The notes beneath the pieces were generated by a model. That model saw only the letters and a list, made by a program, of their open reading frames with translations. It was not told the DNA's origin and did no database searches. Position numbers and translations under genes: made by a program. A DNA stretch of 64,000 bases from Stictocephala bisonia (lineage: Eukaryota > Arthropoda > Insecta > Hemiptera > Membracidae). Positions 38,290 to 48,401 of the stretch are shown piece after piece (position 1 is the stretch's first letter; each line of letters starts with the position of its first letter). The stretch lies in assembly GCA_035578905.1 (NCBI GenBank), contig JAQJVL010000750.1, positions 248,001 through 312,000 on the forward strand. The letters are read 5' to 3'.

Positions 38290-38875
38290 GTACTTTGCCT
38301 CACCCACACATTGCCTCCAGCCTGCTCTATCCTGTGCTTGGTCTTTATTTCTTCTCAGCTTTCTCAAGTCCCGTTGCATATGAATAAATGAATTTATTTT
38401 CCTAAAGTAAAACACTCCAGTACAATAAATGTTTTGGAAAAATACTCTGCCACTTCATCAAGGATGTAGCGTGGTAGAGCAACAAAAAGAAGCAATAAAT
38501 AAATTTTCATCTTATAATAAAATAATTAAAATCTGATCTTTCCATCTTAGTTTTGGCCTGCCTAGTGGCCTTCTCCCTTCTCGGTTGTTCCTTAGTTCTT
38601 TTTAGTGGTAATTTCTTCACCTCTTAGGATATGACCAGCCCACCTGAGACGTCTGCTTCTTGATTCAGCTATTAAATCTGGATCTTTGTAGGGATTTCTT
38701 ATTTCATGTTTGTGTTTAATTCTCCAATTAATTCCTATCTTCAAACTCGGACTATATATTTTTCTTAGGACTTTATTCTCAAAAGTTATTCATCGTATCT
38801 CAGATTTTTACTGATTATTCAGATTTCTGATCTGTATAATAATAATGGTCTTTTAATAGTTTTGTAAAGTCTTAT
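38260..38875 (-). pseudogene. RTE-like retrotransposon C-terminal fragment
   Basis: The minus strand carries INWRIKHKHEIRNPYKDPDL then SRSRRLRWAGHILRG (about 38615-38745). After an intervening AT-rich stretch (about 38400-38520) comes AQDRAGWRQCVGEAKYYL (about 38270-38340). The LRWAGH and DRxxWRxxVGEAK blocks are the conserved C-terminus of RTE-like endonuclease/RT proteins. The RT core is absent. Confidence 0.75.
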
Positions 38876-38880
38876 TTTTG

Positions 38881-39630
38881 TACTGTATTACTTTACTGTA
38901 TGACGATGCAGCTATTCTTTATGAATTCTCATATCAAGAATGTTCTGTGAAAATAAATCTATGTCTGCGTACTGTAAGATAATAATTTTTAGCTGAAAAT
39001 TTTGTTCCTTGCATGGAAACACCTGTTTGTGAATAAAGTAACAAGTACAGCAATTAATTTGTTTAGTTATTATATTTTTTTTCATAATATTTCAATAATT
39101 CTTGGGTAAATATATAGTGAACAAAATGAACACATAGGGAAGGAAGTAAAACCTACCACATAGTTGGTTAGTCAACTATCATCAAACTTACATCTGACCA
39201 TTAAGCGTGTTGTGTTAGAACATTCCTAGAGCAACTGCATTATAATTATCTTATTGTCAAAATATGTATGTAGTTGATTTTCAATCAATTTACACATAAA
39301 ATAAAAATGTGGCTCATATAGATCTTTTTCATACAAATTTATCTATAATTTATAGACAATCCAATCAATAATAATAATAATAATATATTAATTATTAACA
39401 AAGAGCAATAAATACATTTATTATTCTTGATGCTTTTCCTCACTCTCAACATAGGCTAGTACTGGCTTCATTGGGGATCGAAATTTCCATAATTTGATCT
39501 TGTCCACGGCCTATAGATAGGAATTATAGATGGAATTTTATTAAAGCACACTGAGAGTCCTTTACCACTAGACTTGACGATAGCATCAGCTTCATTCCTC
39601 CTACAGTAAGAAATTAGGATCGTTTTACAA
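38881..39630. other. no gene seen
   Basis: AT-rich DNA with a short (ATA)n tract near 39368. Confidence 0.45.
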
Positions 39631-39639
39631 ATCTCGTCT

Positions 39640-40394
39640 CGTCCATTGCTAAAGCTTGCATACCAAGAGGATACAGAAAGGAGTATATATCAGGATGAAG
39701 TAAGGAATCAAATTATCTTTACAAAGAGTTTAATGCTACCGAAAACTCCAACACAGATAATCTGCTGCTGTACTCTCTTGACAGTACTAGAAGAGAAAAA
39801 TGGGTTAAAACTGTTAAACTTTACCCACAGCACTTTCAGGAAACTCTGTACTGGTAAATCTCCAAATCAAAGAGAAGTGCTCCGCCCGAAGCACTATAAT
39901 AATATTGAAACGGATAGTCAGCTCATCAAAGTCAACTCACCATCCTGCTGACAAACATGTGCTTTACATGTTGAATGAAATAAAAAAGAGTCAAATGTCA
40001 CCTCTGGAAGTCTCCAGAAATTTCATGGAGGAAGAGATAGACAGAGCGATATCCGCTATACCAGCAGGGAAAGCAACCGGTCTTGATGGTATTGTTCCGG
40101 AATTTCTGTTGCATGCTGGTAGTAAAGTGAAACAGTGGCTTCAAACAGTCTACAATAAGGTATTAGCTACAGGCAATTTGCCAAAAGCATTCAAGCAATA
40201 AAAGTAGTAGTTTTTCTGAAGCCTGGCAAAGATCCTGAACGAGTGGAAAGTTATCGCCCAATATATTTCGTAGTATTTGTTATAAGTTGCTAGAAAGGCT
40301 GTTATACAATAGAATATCACCCATTCTTGATTCTAATTTTTCAGTTGAGAAGGCTGGTTTTTGCCCTGGCCGAATTTGTTGCGACCAGATCTTA
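39640..40394 (+). pseudogene. outer non-LTR element, 5' part of RT
   Basis: Decayed RT in several frames: FMEEEIDRAISAIPAGKATG then LDGIVPEFLLHAGSKVKQWL (40020-40145). Next are a stop, FLKPGKDPERVESYRPI (about 40215) and LLERLLYNRISPILDSN, GFCPGRICCDQIL (about 40360-40394). The reading ends exactly at CDQIL and resumes with ALTSFIANG at 46446. The 6 kb between is a younger insertion. Confidence 0.85.
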
Positions 40395-40564
40395 TATTTG
40401 TTGCGACCAGAGTTGAAGATATTAAGTTTAAATCCTCTGTTAAGCAATAACTTTTTGCCACCTTTCAAAGCGTTCCACTAATTTTGTATCAAAAAAATTT
40501 TGGTATCTTTCGAAATAATTTTAATTCCAGTTAATAAATAAAGAATTAAATCATTGTATAATTA

Positions 40565-40569
<5 letters not shown>

Positions 40570-40660
<91 letters not shown>
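40570..40660 (+). repeat. poly(A) tract of 91 bases
   Basis: Preceded 28 bases upstream by AATAAAG, it looks like a genuine polyadenylated 3' end immediately upstream of the ORF1 5' UTR. Confidence 0.9.
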
Positions 40661-40663
<3 letters not shown>

Positions 40664-40709
40664 TATAAAGTTTTTATTTGTTTTATTAAATATACAAAAG
40701 ATTATTAAA

Positions 40710-43396
40710 ATGAGCACCAGAAAAATACCTGAGGGTTGGGTAAAGAAACAGGTTACAAGAAAGAAAGGACCTACAAAATGAAGAATAGACATATACTACT
40801 ACTCACCAAAAGGAAAAATGTTTAGATCTAAATGTCAACTTGAAAAATACATTAATGAAAATGAACTCAGTTTAACTACGGAGGATTTTGATTTTAAACC
40901 AACTTTAAGCAGCCCTACAGAATGTAATACTGTGGAGACTCCAAAAAAAACACTATGATTAAAAACAGTCAACCAGTACCACAACAACAACAGACAGATT
41001 CAGATGGAAACAATACTTCGGAAACTAGTTTATGTCATATTGATAACAATTCTATAACGATCCTTAATTCAGAATGTGATGAAATTTACTCCAATGAAGT
41101 TGATCTCGAATTGGAAGAATTATGTTGTAGTCTAACACAAGCCAACGAGGACCTGCTACAGTTAAAATTTCAAAAAGATAAAGCAGAGCTGTCACTGCAC
41201 GTACTTGAATCAGAAGCAGAGGAAACAGTTATGAAATTACAACAGGAAATGAACACTTTGAGAGAAGAAAATATGGTTTTAAAAGGTATAATATCACATA
41301 AAAACGAAGAAATTGTTTATCTGAAAGAGCAGTTAATTGTTGAACAGGTACAGGTATCGATAAAACAAACTCCTTTCGAATGGATTGATAATAAGGCAGC
41401 AGTTGATAAAGAAGAAATTCAGAAGCTTAATATGCAAATAAAAACAATGCAAGTTCAAATAAATGACCTAAAAAGATTTAATCTTCAGCTTATGGAAACC
41501 ATCCAGCCATGCCCGTTACCAGACCAAAAACTCATGACAGAAATCGAAACTCTGAAGAGTATAATAAAAACCCTGGAAAGCACTTATACAGAAGAGATTA
41601 AGTCGTACGGAGAAATAATTAAAATGGTTGAAGGTGACTTTGAAAATTCATGTTTACGTAATGAAAAACTCGAACATGAAATAAAATTGTTGAGAGAAAA
41701 CAAACATACAGTGCTTCATGACGGCTTTATGACACCAAAAAAATTTGCTAAACCTGTGGATGCATCATTATTTAAACTGATAACTGATCAAGTAGACTTA
41801 TCAAACCAGTACGAATTACTACAATCCGATGAAACAACTATTTTGCAGGAAATATCAGAAATAGAATCGACATCTCTGAACAACAGGCCTAGTAACAGAA
41901 CAAAAGCAAAAAGAAATGGTATAAATGTGTGCAAATCAAAAATTGATAGCCTAAGTAAAACAAATGTATTAAACAAACTTACCCTTATATCTGATAGTCA
42001 TGGAAGAGATCTTGTTTATTACCTTGAAAATCATCTTGCTCATAAATCTTCTACGTTTGGCCTTGTCATGCCTAATGCACGTTTGGAAAACATCATCTCA
42101 GCATCAGAAGCAGACAAGAATATAAACAATTTCACTAAATCTGACTTCATAATTTGGATTGCAGGTTCGAATGATATATCAAGAGACCCCATAGAGCAAA
42201 AGTCCCAAGACCAAAATATACAAAAGGATTTTCTACTAAAAATTGAAAAAAATATCACACAGTTCTCCCATACAAACTTGATACTCGCATCAATACCCTT
42301 CAGATATGATCTACCTCTGGATAGCCACGAAAACCAAATTATCTGGGACATTAATGATGAACTGAAAAGCCTAACAATAAAACATTCTCACTTACTTTTC
42401 TTGGACCTCTGGCTCCTGCCTCGGCATCTCTACACACGTCAAGGCTTCCACTTCAACAAGCAAGGAAAGAGAACCATAGCTTATGAGATAAAAAAACTGA
42501 TTAAACAACAGTGTACCTTTTCTTTGAGTAAGAATCACACATTGAATCCTATGCCTTTTGAAGAGTCTACACAAATTATAGAAGAACATATGTCTGAAGT
42601 AGTAGAAAAACACCAAAATGATAACACTATTGGTTTTGCCCATAGCATCTCAGCAGACTACGATAACCCCCAACAAATGTCAGCTGGGGTAGCGGTGGTC
42701 TTCAGGAAATACTTTGGAAGGCCAAAACTTCCCCAACAAGTGACAAATCACCTTGCCTATCAGAACAACCACCGTGGTGCTGCGGTTTATAGCCTCATCA
42801 CAAAGTCTACATACTATGGAAAGCCAACTATTCAGGATTATGACACTGCGTTCAAAGATCTAACTATAGATTTTAAAAGGAAAGGATTAAAACATCTCAT
42901 ATGTTCTCCTATTGGTACAGTCCGAGACCTTATTCAGCTGGACCACTTGGTGGCGAATCTGAAAACATTCCACCAGTACACAAATGCAAAAATTACCATT
43001 GTCTCCTTCCCTCAAGAGTCCTACAGAACGTTGAGAAATGGGCTGTCTCATCAAGTTTTTAATGATCGTTTACAACAGCTAATCAACTCAGAATTGCCTG
43101 CCCAAAGTAAACCAAGTTTAATAGACAATGAAGCAGTACCAAGAGATTCTACATCTGAACCAGTGACTGTTCCAGGCACCCTGAGTTATGCAGAAGCTGT
43201 GACATGTAACATCCCTCCACACCATCCCAAGGAGCTTCCGGTACCTGATGGTAACAACTCTCCCACTCCTGGCTTCAACACCCCTGAACTGTCTAGTCTT
43301 GTGCGGAAGTGCAATGTTAGTGATATAATATCTGTCATTGAATCTGAAGGTAGTAATTTTTTAATGCAGCCAAGCCAACCACTGTTAGTAACATAG
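40710..43396 (+). pseudogene. retrotransposon ORF1: MBD, coiled coil, SGNH, macrodomain
   Basis: The ATG is at 40710. Residues 8-48 align without gaps to the MBD fold: EGWVKKQVTRKKG, then RIDIYYYSPKGKMFRSK and LEKYI, with DFDF after. The MeCP2 equivalents of Arg111, Asp121, Tyr123 and Arg133 are kept. A TGA at 40779-40781 sits where MBDs have Gly. The A8 run at 40943-40950 then shifts the frame, and the rest (40955-43396, 813 codons) is open. A coiled coil follows (about 41090-41720; LEELCCSLTQANEDLL). Next an SGNH hydrolase: LISDSHGRDL (41992), WIAGSNDIS (about 42155), GFHFNKQGK (about 42443); the usual Asp before the His is Gln. Last is a TARG1/OARD1-like macrodomain: GFAHSISADY, MSAGVAVVFRKYFG, YSLITKSTYYGKPT and CSPIGTVRD (about 42632-42930). 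Its Lys and Asp line up with the TARG1 catalytic pair. Putative roles (chromatin targeting, deacylation, ADP-ribose removal) are inferred from folds. Confidence 0.85.
43357..43396 (+). promoter_or_regulatory. candidate -1 ribosomal frameshift site, ORF1/ORF2 overlap
   Basis: TTTTTTA at 43357-43363 is phased T TTT TTA in the ORF1 frame, the canonical X XXY YYZ heptamer. ORF2's frame is -1 to ORF1. Its last in-frame stop (TAA 43354-43356) lies directly before the heptamer, and no ATG exists in frame before the endonuclease. AGCCAA (43368-43373) can pair with TTGGCT about 30 bases on, a weak stimulatory stem. ORF1 stops at 43394-43396. Confidence 0.55.
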
Positions 43397-46316
43397 AATT
43401 TGGCTCAAACAAACCCCAAATTGACTTAGAATTTAAATCTCAATTGGCAACAGTCTCAAGTTTTCAACTTTTGTATTTAAATATTCAGGGACTTAATCAT
43501 GGTAAAACTTTGGCATTGGAAACTTTTTTGAATGGTTATGTCAACGTTTTGTTTATCTGTATTAGTGAACATTGGTTGAATGTAGAGGAGGCGGAGCTCT
43601 CTTTCCCAAAAGGATATTACTGTGCATCCAGCTATTGTCGGGCTGACCATATGAGAGGAGGCACTCTAATATTTGCTCGTAATGATATTGTAACCCATGT
43701 ATTAGATGTAACCTTGCATTGTAAAGAATTCCATTTTGAATTGTCAGCCATCATTAATGATGAACTTAAAATTGTAGTTGCATCACTTTATCATTCCACA
43801 TCAGGAAATTCAAGTATATTTCTCTCCTCTTTAGATGAATTCTTGACTTTTCTGTTTCCATGGTCAGAGTATACCATTGTAATTGGAGGAGACATAAATT
43901 CTAACTTTGACATTACAACTACCAAAACTACTGTAAAACAATTTTTAAATTTACTTAGGCAGTACAATTTTTATTGTATCAATAAATCTCCTACTAGGGG
44001 TAATAGATGTCTAGACAATGTTTTCTTAAATTCTCATCTTAGCTTGCAAGCAATAAGCTGTATTTTTAATTTTCCCTTTTCTGACCACGATGGACTGCTT
44101 GTAAATGTCCCAATTAAGTATAATTTAACAAATCTACATGATCCAAATGCAAAAAATTTAGAAACTAAATCAACTAAAAAAATTGAAGCAAGTAACTCTA
44201 ATTCTTATGTGGAATTTCATCTTCCAAAATCAGTAATTGGTGATCTGGCAAGCAGTCTGTTATCGTTTAATTGGGACATGTTAATGAAACGTGAATTTTT
44301 AATGAATGCCCAGGAGTTTTTTCTAAATTTAAGACGTATTGTTGTTAATAAAATTGATTTCTTTTCAACTTTAAAAAAACCCCTACCTAAAAAAAAAGAA
44401 CATATTACAATGAGTGGTATACTAGGGATTTGGCTGCAATGAAAAAGAGGTTATTGTTTTTAGACAGTCTAGTTAAAAACACTGATTGTGACAGACTAAA
44501 AAAAGAATATGTTGATTCTAAACAATCATATAAACAGTCCATAAAAAAAGCAAAGTTAGCCTTCAATGCAACAAAAATTGAAGGGAGTAAAAATAAATGT
44601 AAAACAGCCTGGCAGTTAATTAAAGATGACATAAACAATCCGTCTCCTCGGCTTGTTGAGGTCACTCCTGACAGTTTTAATCACTATTTTGTGAATTCGA
44701 TCACACTTATAAAGGAGAGTATTGTTAAGCCAAATATTGATAGTGTGTCCCTCATTAAAAATAATCCTGTTCGTAAAAGTACCTTCAATTTCATAAAAGT
44801 CACAGTCAGTGACATGACTGAAGCTGTTAGGAGACTAAAAAGCTCTGACAGTGTAGATGTTTTTAAACTATCTAACAATATTTTCAAACGTATTTCTCAT
44901 ACATTCATTATTCCGTTGACTGTATGCATAAATAAATGCTTAACTGAAGGGTATTTTCCGGATGAATTAAAACTATCTCGAATATGTCCGGTATACAAAA
45001 AGGGTCCAAAAAATCTACCTGAAAGTTATCGCCCCATTTCAATTATCCCTGTCTTCTCTAAGGTAATTGAAATTATAGTTCATGATCAACTAATTTCTTA
45101 TCTTGAAAGTAACGGATACTTAAATATATCTCAATTTGGCTTTAGAAAAGGAAAATGTACTACTGATGCAATCGATGTACTAGTTAGACAAATCCTAGAC
45201 TCTTTTGAAAATAAGGCCTCTGCTCAGGCTACTTTTTGTGACCTGAGCAAGGCCTTTGATTGCGTGGACCACAAGGAATTAATTGCGAAACTTAATTATT
45301 ATGGAGTCAATGGAATCCCTTTGAAATTTTTCCAATCCTACCTGTCCAACCGTAGGCAGAAAGTCTCCATCAATGGAAACTGGTCCAAGGAGATTGAGGT
45401 CCGAACCGGAGTGCCTCAGGGATCTGTTCTGGGCCCACTTTTGTTCTTGGTTCAAGTAAATGATCTTCCCAGCTCTGTTGGCGCTAAATGCATCTTATAC
45501 GCTGATGATACGACTTTTTTAAATGTTCACTCTGACTTTGATTCTTTGCAAAACCTTGTGAACTCAACTGTGGAGGAGGCCTCAACGTGGTTTAGAGCTA
45601 ATGGCTTTTTACTAAATGAATCTAAAACTAAAAATATCGTATTTAGCCTAAAACAAAAACCACTAAACAACCCGTCTCAAAATATTTGTACTACAGTCAA
45701 ATTTCTTGGAATTCATATTGACGATAATTTAACATGGAACTCGCACATTGAATTCATATCTAAGAGACTGTGTAGGGTAATTTTCTTACTTAGACGCATT
45801 TTGTATTGTGTTCCTGAGGACTATGTAAGATCTTTATATTTTGCTTTCTTTCAATCAATTATTAAATATGGCCTTGTAATTTGGGGTAATAGTAGTAACA
45901 TTAAAGATATCCTTATTCTTCAAAAGAAAGCAATTAGGGTAATGTCAAAAGTTGAACCTTTAGAACATTGTAAACCTTTATTTATTAAACGAAAGATACA
46001 GACAGTAATAAACCTATACATTTATGATTCAGTTGTTTTCACGCTCAAAAATTTACAATCTTTAATCTTCAGTAGTGATTTACATGGTCATAATACTAGA
46101 AATAAAAATAAAATTGCGATTGAGCATTGCAGGCTAACTAAAACACAACACAGTCACTTAGTCATTTCACAAAAGATTTTCAATAAGCTGAGTAATTTGT
46201 CAAATAAATACTCAGAAAAAAATTTTCTGATAAAATTCTATGATTGGCTTCTAGAAAACCCTTTTTATGCACTCTCAGAGTTTTTAGACCTACCTGAGAG
46301 ACGAATCTGTTTTTAG
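43357..46316 (+). pseudogene. retrotransposon ORF2: APE endonuclease and reverse transcriptase
   Basis: The endonuclease (about 43470-44130) has the AP-endonuclease order LLYLNIQGLN, ISEHWL, VVASLYHST, VIGGDINSNF and FSDHDGLLV, with catalytic Asn, Glu, Asp and His present. The linker includes WYTRDLAAMKKRLLFLDSLV and AWQLIKDD. RT blocks: [73 protein letters not shown] (catalytic Asp pair) and KFLGIHIDDNLTWNSHI. The C-terminus ends DWLLENPFYALSEF. One frameshift, in the A9 run at about 44391-44399, separates 43444-44442 from 44430-46316. It lies in a homopolymer and could be a sequencing error. There is no ATG start. Confidence 0.92.
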
Positions 46317-46416
46317 TCTACTTGATTGACATTGGTTAAAGCTTTTATTTGACTTGTCTTACAATTTTAGATGTTATTTTGACTTTGTTAATGCATTGTT
46401 GTAATATGACAATAAA

Positions 46417-46443
46417 CTATTCTTATTCTTATTCTTATTCTTA
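46417..46443 (+). repeat. TTATTC-type tail of the insert
   Basis: Four TTATTC-like units after AATAAAC form the 3' terminus of the non-LTR element, directly before the resumed codon for the outer RT. Confidence 0.85.
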
Positions 46444-46445
46444 TT

Positions 46446-47740
46446 ATTCTTAGCTCTGACATCATTTATCGCAAATGGGTTTGAAAAGACCCATCTGCAG
46501 CTTATATTGATCTTACAGCAGCTTATGACACAGAATGTAGCAAAGGTTTGTTGTTTTTAGTTCTACAGCCTCCTTCTCTGTCCCTTTCTATTGCGACTTT
46601 TGGAGTCAATGCTTAGTGCCAGGCTAATAAAAGTTTATCTCGGTTGTGAAGAAAGCTCTTTTAGACAACTGAAGGATGGGCTGCCACAGGGGTCTGGACT
46701 TGCTCCAATTTTATTCAATGTGTATACCGCTGACATCCCAATCACAAAGTCCCAATCCCAATCATTTATATATGTGGATGATATTGCTTTAGCTTACCAA
46801 ATTAAGAACTTCACAACTACTGAAGAAACATTCACAAATGACTTTGCAGTCCTCGAAGAATATATTAGAACCTGGAAGCTAAATTTAATCCATCAAAAAC
46901 GGAAGTAGCATGCTTAAAATACTGGCTAATTGAAAACTGAACATCTTTCTAAATAGTGTAAAACTCCATCATAATGATCATCCACAGTACCTGAGAGTGA
47001 CGTTTGATCGATTGCTAACTTATAAAAGCCATCTTCAAAAAACAGCGGCTAAAATCAAAACCAGGGCAAATATATTACATCATATTACCAGAACATCCTG
47101 GGGAGCAAACGCACACCTCCTGCGTACAACTGCTTTGTCTCTGGTCTATTGAGCTGCTGAATATAGTGCTCCTGTTTGGCTCAATAGTGTTCACACTAAA
47201 GCGGTCGATTTCCAACGTAATAGGGTCATGAGAGCTATTAGTGGCACTCTCATGTAAACCCCACTTCCTTGGCTCCCGGTGCTGTGCAATATAGCTCCTC
47301 CATAGATAAGACGTCAGGAGGCACTACACAAAGAATTCAATAAGATCTTGAATGCCTTGCACCTCCTCATTATACAGAATCTCTCACTTCAGAATGCTCG
47401 CTTAAAATCTCAAAACCCACCTCTACGTACTGCTTTCAATTTGAGCAGAACAAACTTCTCGCCGAATACTAGCTGGGCCGAAGCGTGGAACAGTTGTGAT
47501 TGACAAAATAAGCTCCTAATTAACAATCCGTCAATACCTGTGAGTGGGATGAGCCTCCATCGTAGGGAGTGGACACTCTTGACACAACATGTAACAATGG
47601 ATCACATAGTTACAGAGTGCCTCCTGCGCTCTTTTACGGAGGGATTAGCCAGCGTACATAAAATCAGTGATGCAGGTCTTAGATGGCAAGATGGATTGGA
47701 CTTAGCTTTGTGGCAGGAGATAGCTTTAAAATTTTAATCA
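46446..47740 (+). pseudogene. outer non-LTR element, 3' part of RT and C-terminus
   Basis: It resumes with ALTSFIANGFEKT and AAYIDLTAAYDT (about 46450-46535). Then come GLPQGSGLAPILFNVYTADI (46678), SFIYVDDIALAY (about 46765, catalytic YVDD kept), LTYKSHLQKTAAKIKTR, TSWGANAHLLRTTALSLVY, NRVMRAISGTLM and LPWLPVLCNIAPP. The C-terminal DHIVTECLLRSF (about 47600) closes it. There are many stops and frameshifts and a deletion before DHIVTE. Together with 39640-40394 it forms one old copy interrupted by the 6 kb insert. Confidence 0.85.
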
Positions 47741-48286
47741 ATGAATATACCTATACCATCATGACTTTTGGATATTTATCTAAATATACATCACTGCTTT
47801 ACAATTAACAAATGGTAGCTGACAACAAACCATACGATATATATATATATATATAATGATTAACTTATGGTTAGTCAGTAATAATATATTAGTTAAATAT
47901 TTGTTTAGAAGCACTTTTCAATACTATGAATGCTTGGCACTGTAATGTTCAAAAACTCAAATTTAAAATCGTTTATTCACAAAAAAGTATATGTTACAAA
48001 GGCTACAAGTATTATTTTTATTATGAATATTCTCTCCACTTAGGCTATTTATCTGTGTGTGTGTGTGTGTGTGTATGTGCGTGCATGCGTAGGTGTGTGT
48101 GTGTGTAGGAGTCGTCAAAATTAAGGTAGCCAAGTTAACAAAACATATAAACTAAAGGAAATAACAATTTTCTGTAATGTTTAAGAGTTGTATGTGTTTA
48201 TAACAAATGATTGTAATACTCTGTAGGTTGGCTATTATCATTGTAATAAGTTTCAGAGAATAAATTTAGTTTTTTCTTTGTTTCAG
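47741..48286. other. AT-rich spacer with (TA)n and (GT)n
   Basis: A short (TA)n tract near 47836-47855 and a GT-rich tract at 48049-48107; otherwise no gene. It ends in a pyrimidine-rich TTTTTTCTTTGTTTCAG acceptor-like site at 48270-48286. Confidence 0.6.
48049..48107. repeat. GT-rich microsatellite
   Basis: GT repeats interrupted by ATGTGCGTGCATGCGTAG. Confidence 0.95.
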
Positions 48287-48401
48287 ACGAGCCCACCTCC
48301 GAAACTGTCTAGAAAAATTAAAAGAGATGGTGCCACTCGGCCACGAATCATCGAGGCACACCACGTTAGGTCTTCTAACAAAAGCAAAAAGGTTTATAAA
48401 G
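48287..48401 (+). CDS. candidate host exon, basic peptide
   Basis: A strong acceptor (polypyrimidine then CAG at 48284-48286) leads into a frame reading [15 protein letters not shown], then [20 protein letters not shown]. Two donors are possible: AAG/GTTTAT after 48391 (105 nt, phase 0) or AAAG/GTAACT after 48401 (better consensus). The basic RSSNKSKK end resembles the stretch just before the bHLH domain in MXD proteins, and the zipper exon at 62231 is on the same strand, so it may be an upstream exon of that gene. However, I found no bHLH exon between them, so the link is weak. It could belong to another gene or be a chance ORF. Confidence 0.35.

Larger units (their letters stand above)
40395..46445 (+). 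mobile_element. non-LTR retrotransposon with MBD-SGNH-macrodomain ORF1
   Basis: The insert sits between CDQIL and ALTSF codons of the older RT. Order: a 175 bp leader ending in AATAAAG and an A91 tract (40570-40660), a short 5' UTR, ORF1 (40710-43396), ORF2 (43357-46316), a 3' UTR with AATAAA and a TTATTC-type microsatellite tail (about 46417-46443). The tail and RT type fit the CR1/L2/Jockey assemblage. Only one stop and two homopolymer indels separate it from being intact, so it is young. The leader and A tract may be the element's own 5' end or a fused polyadenylated RNA. Confidence 0.85.
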
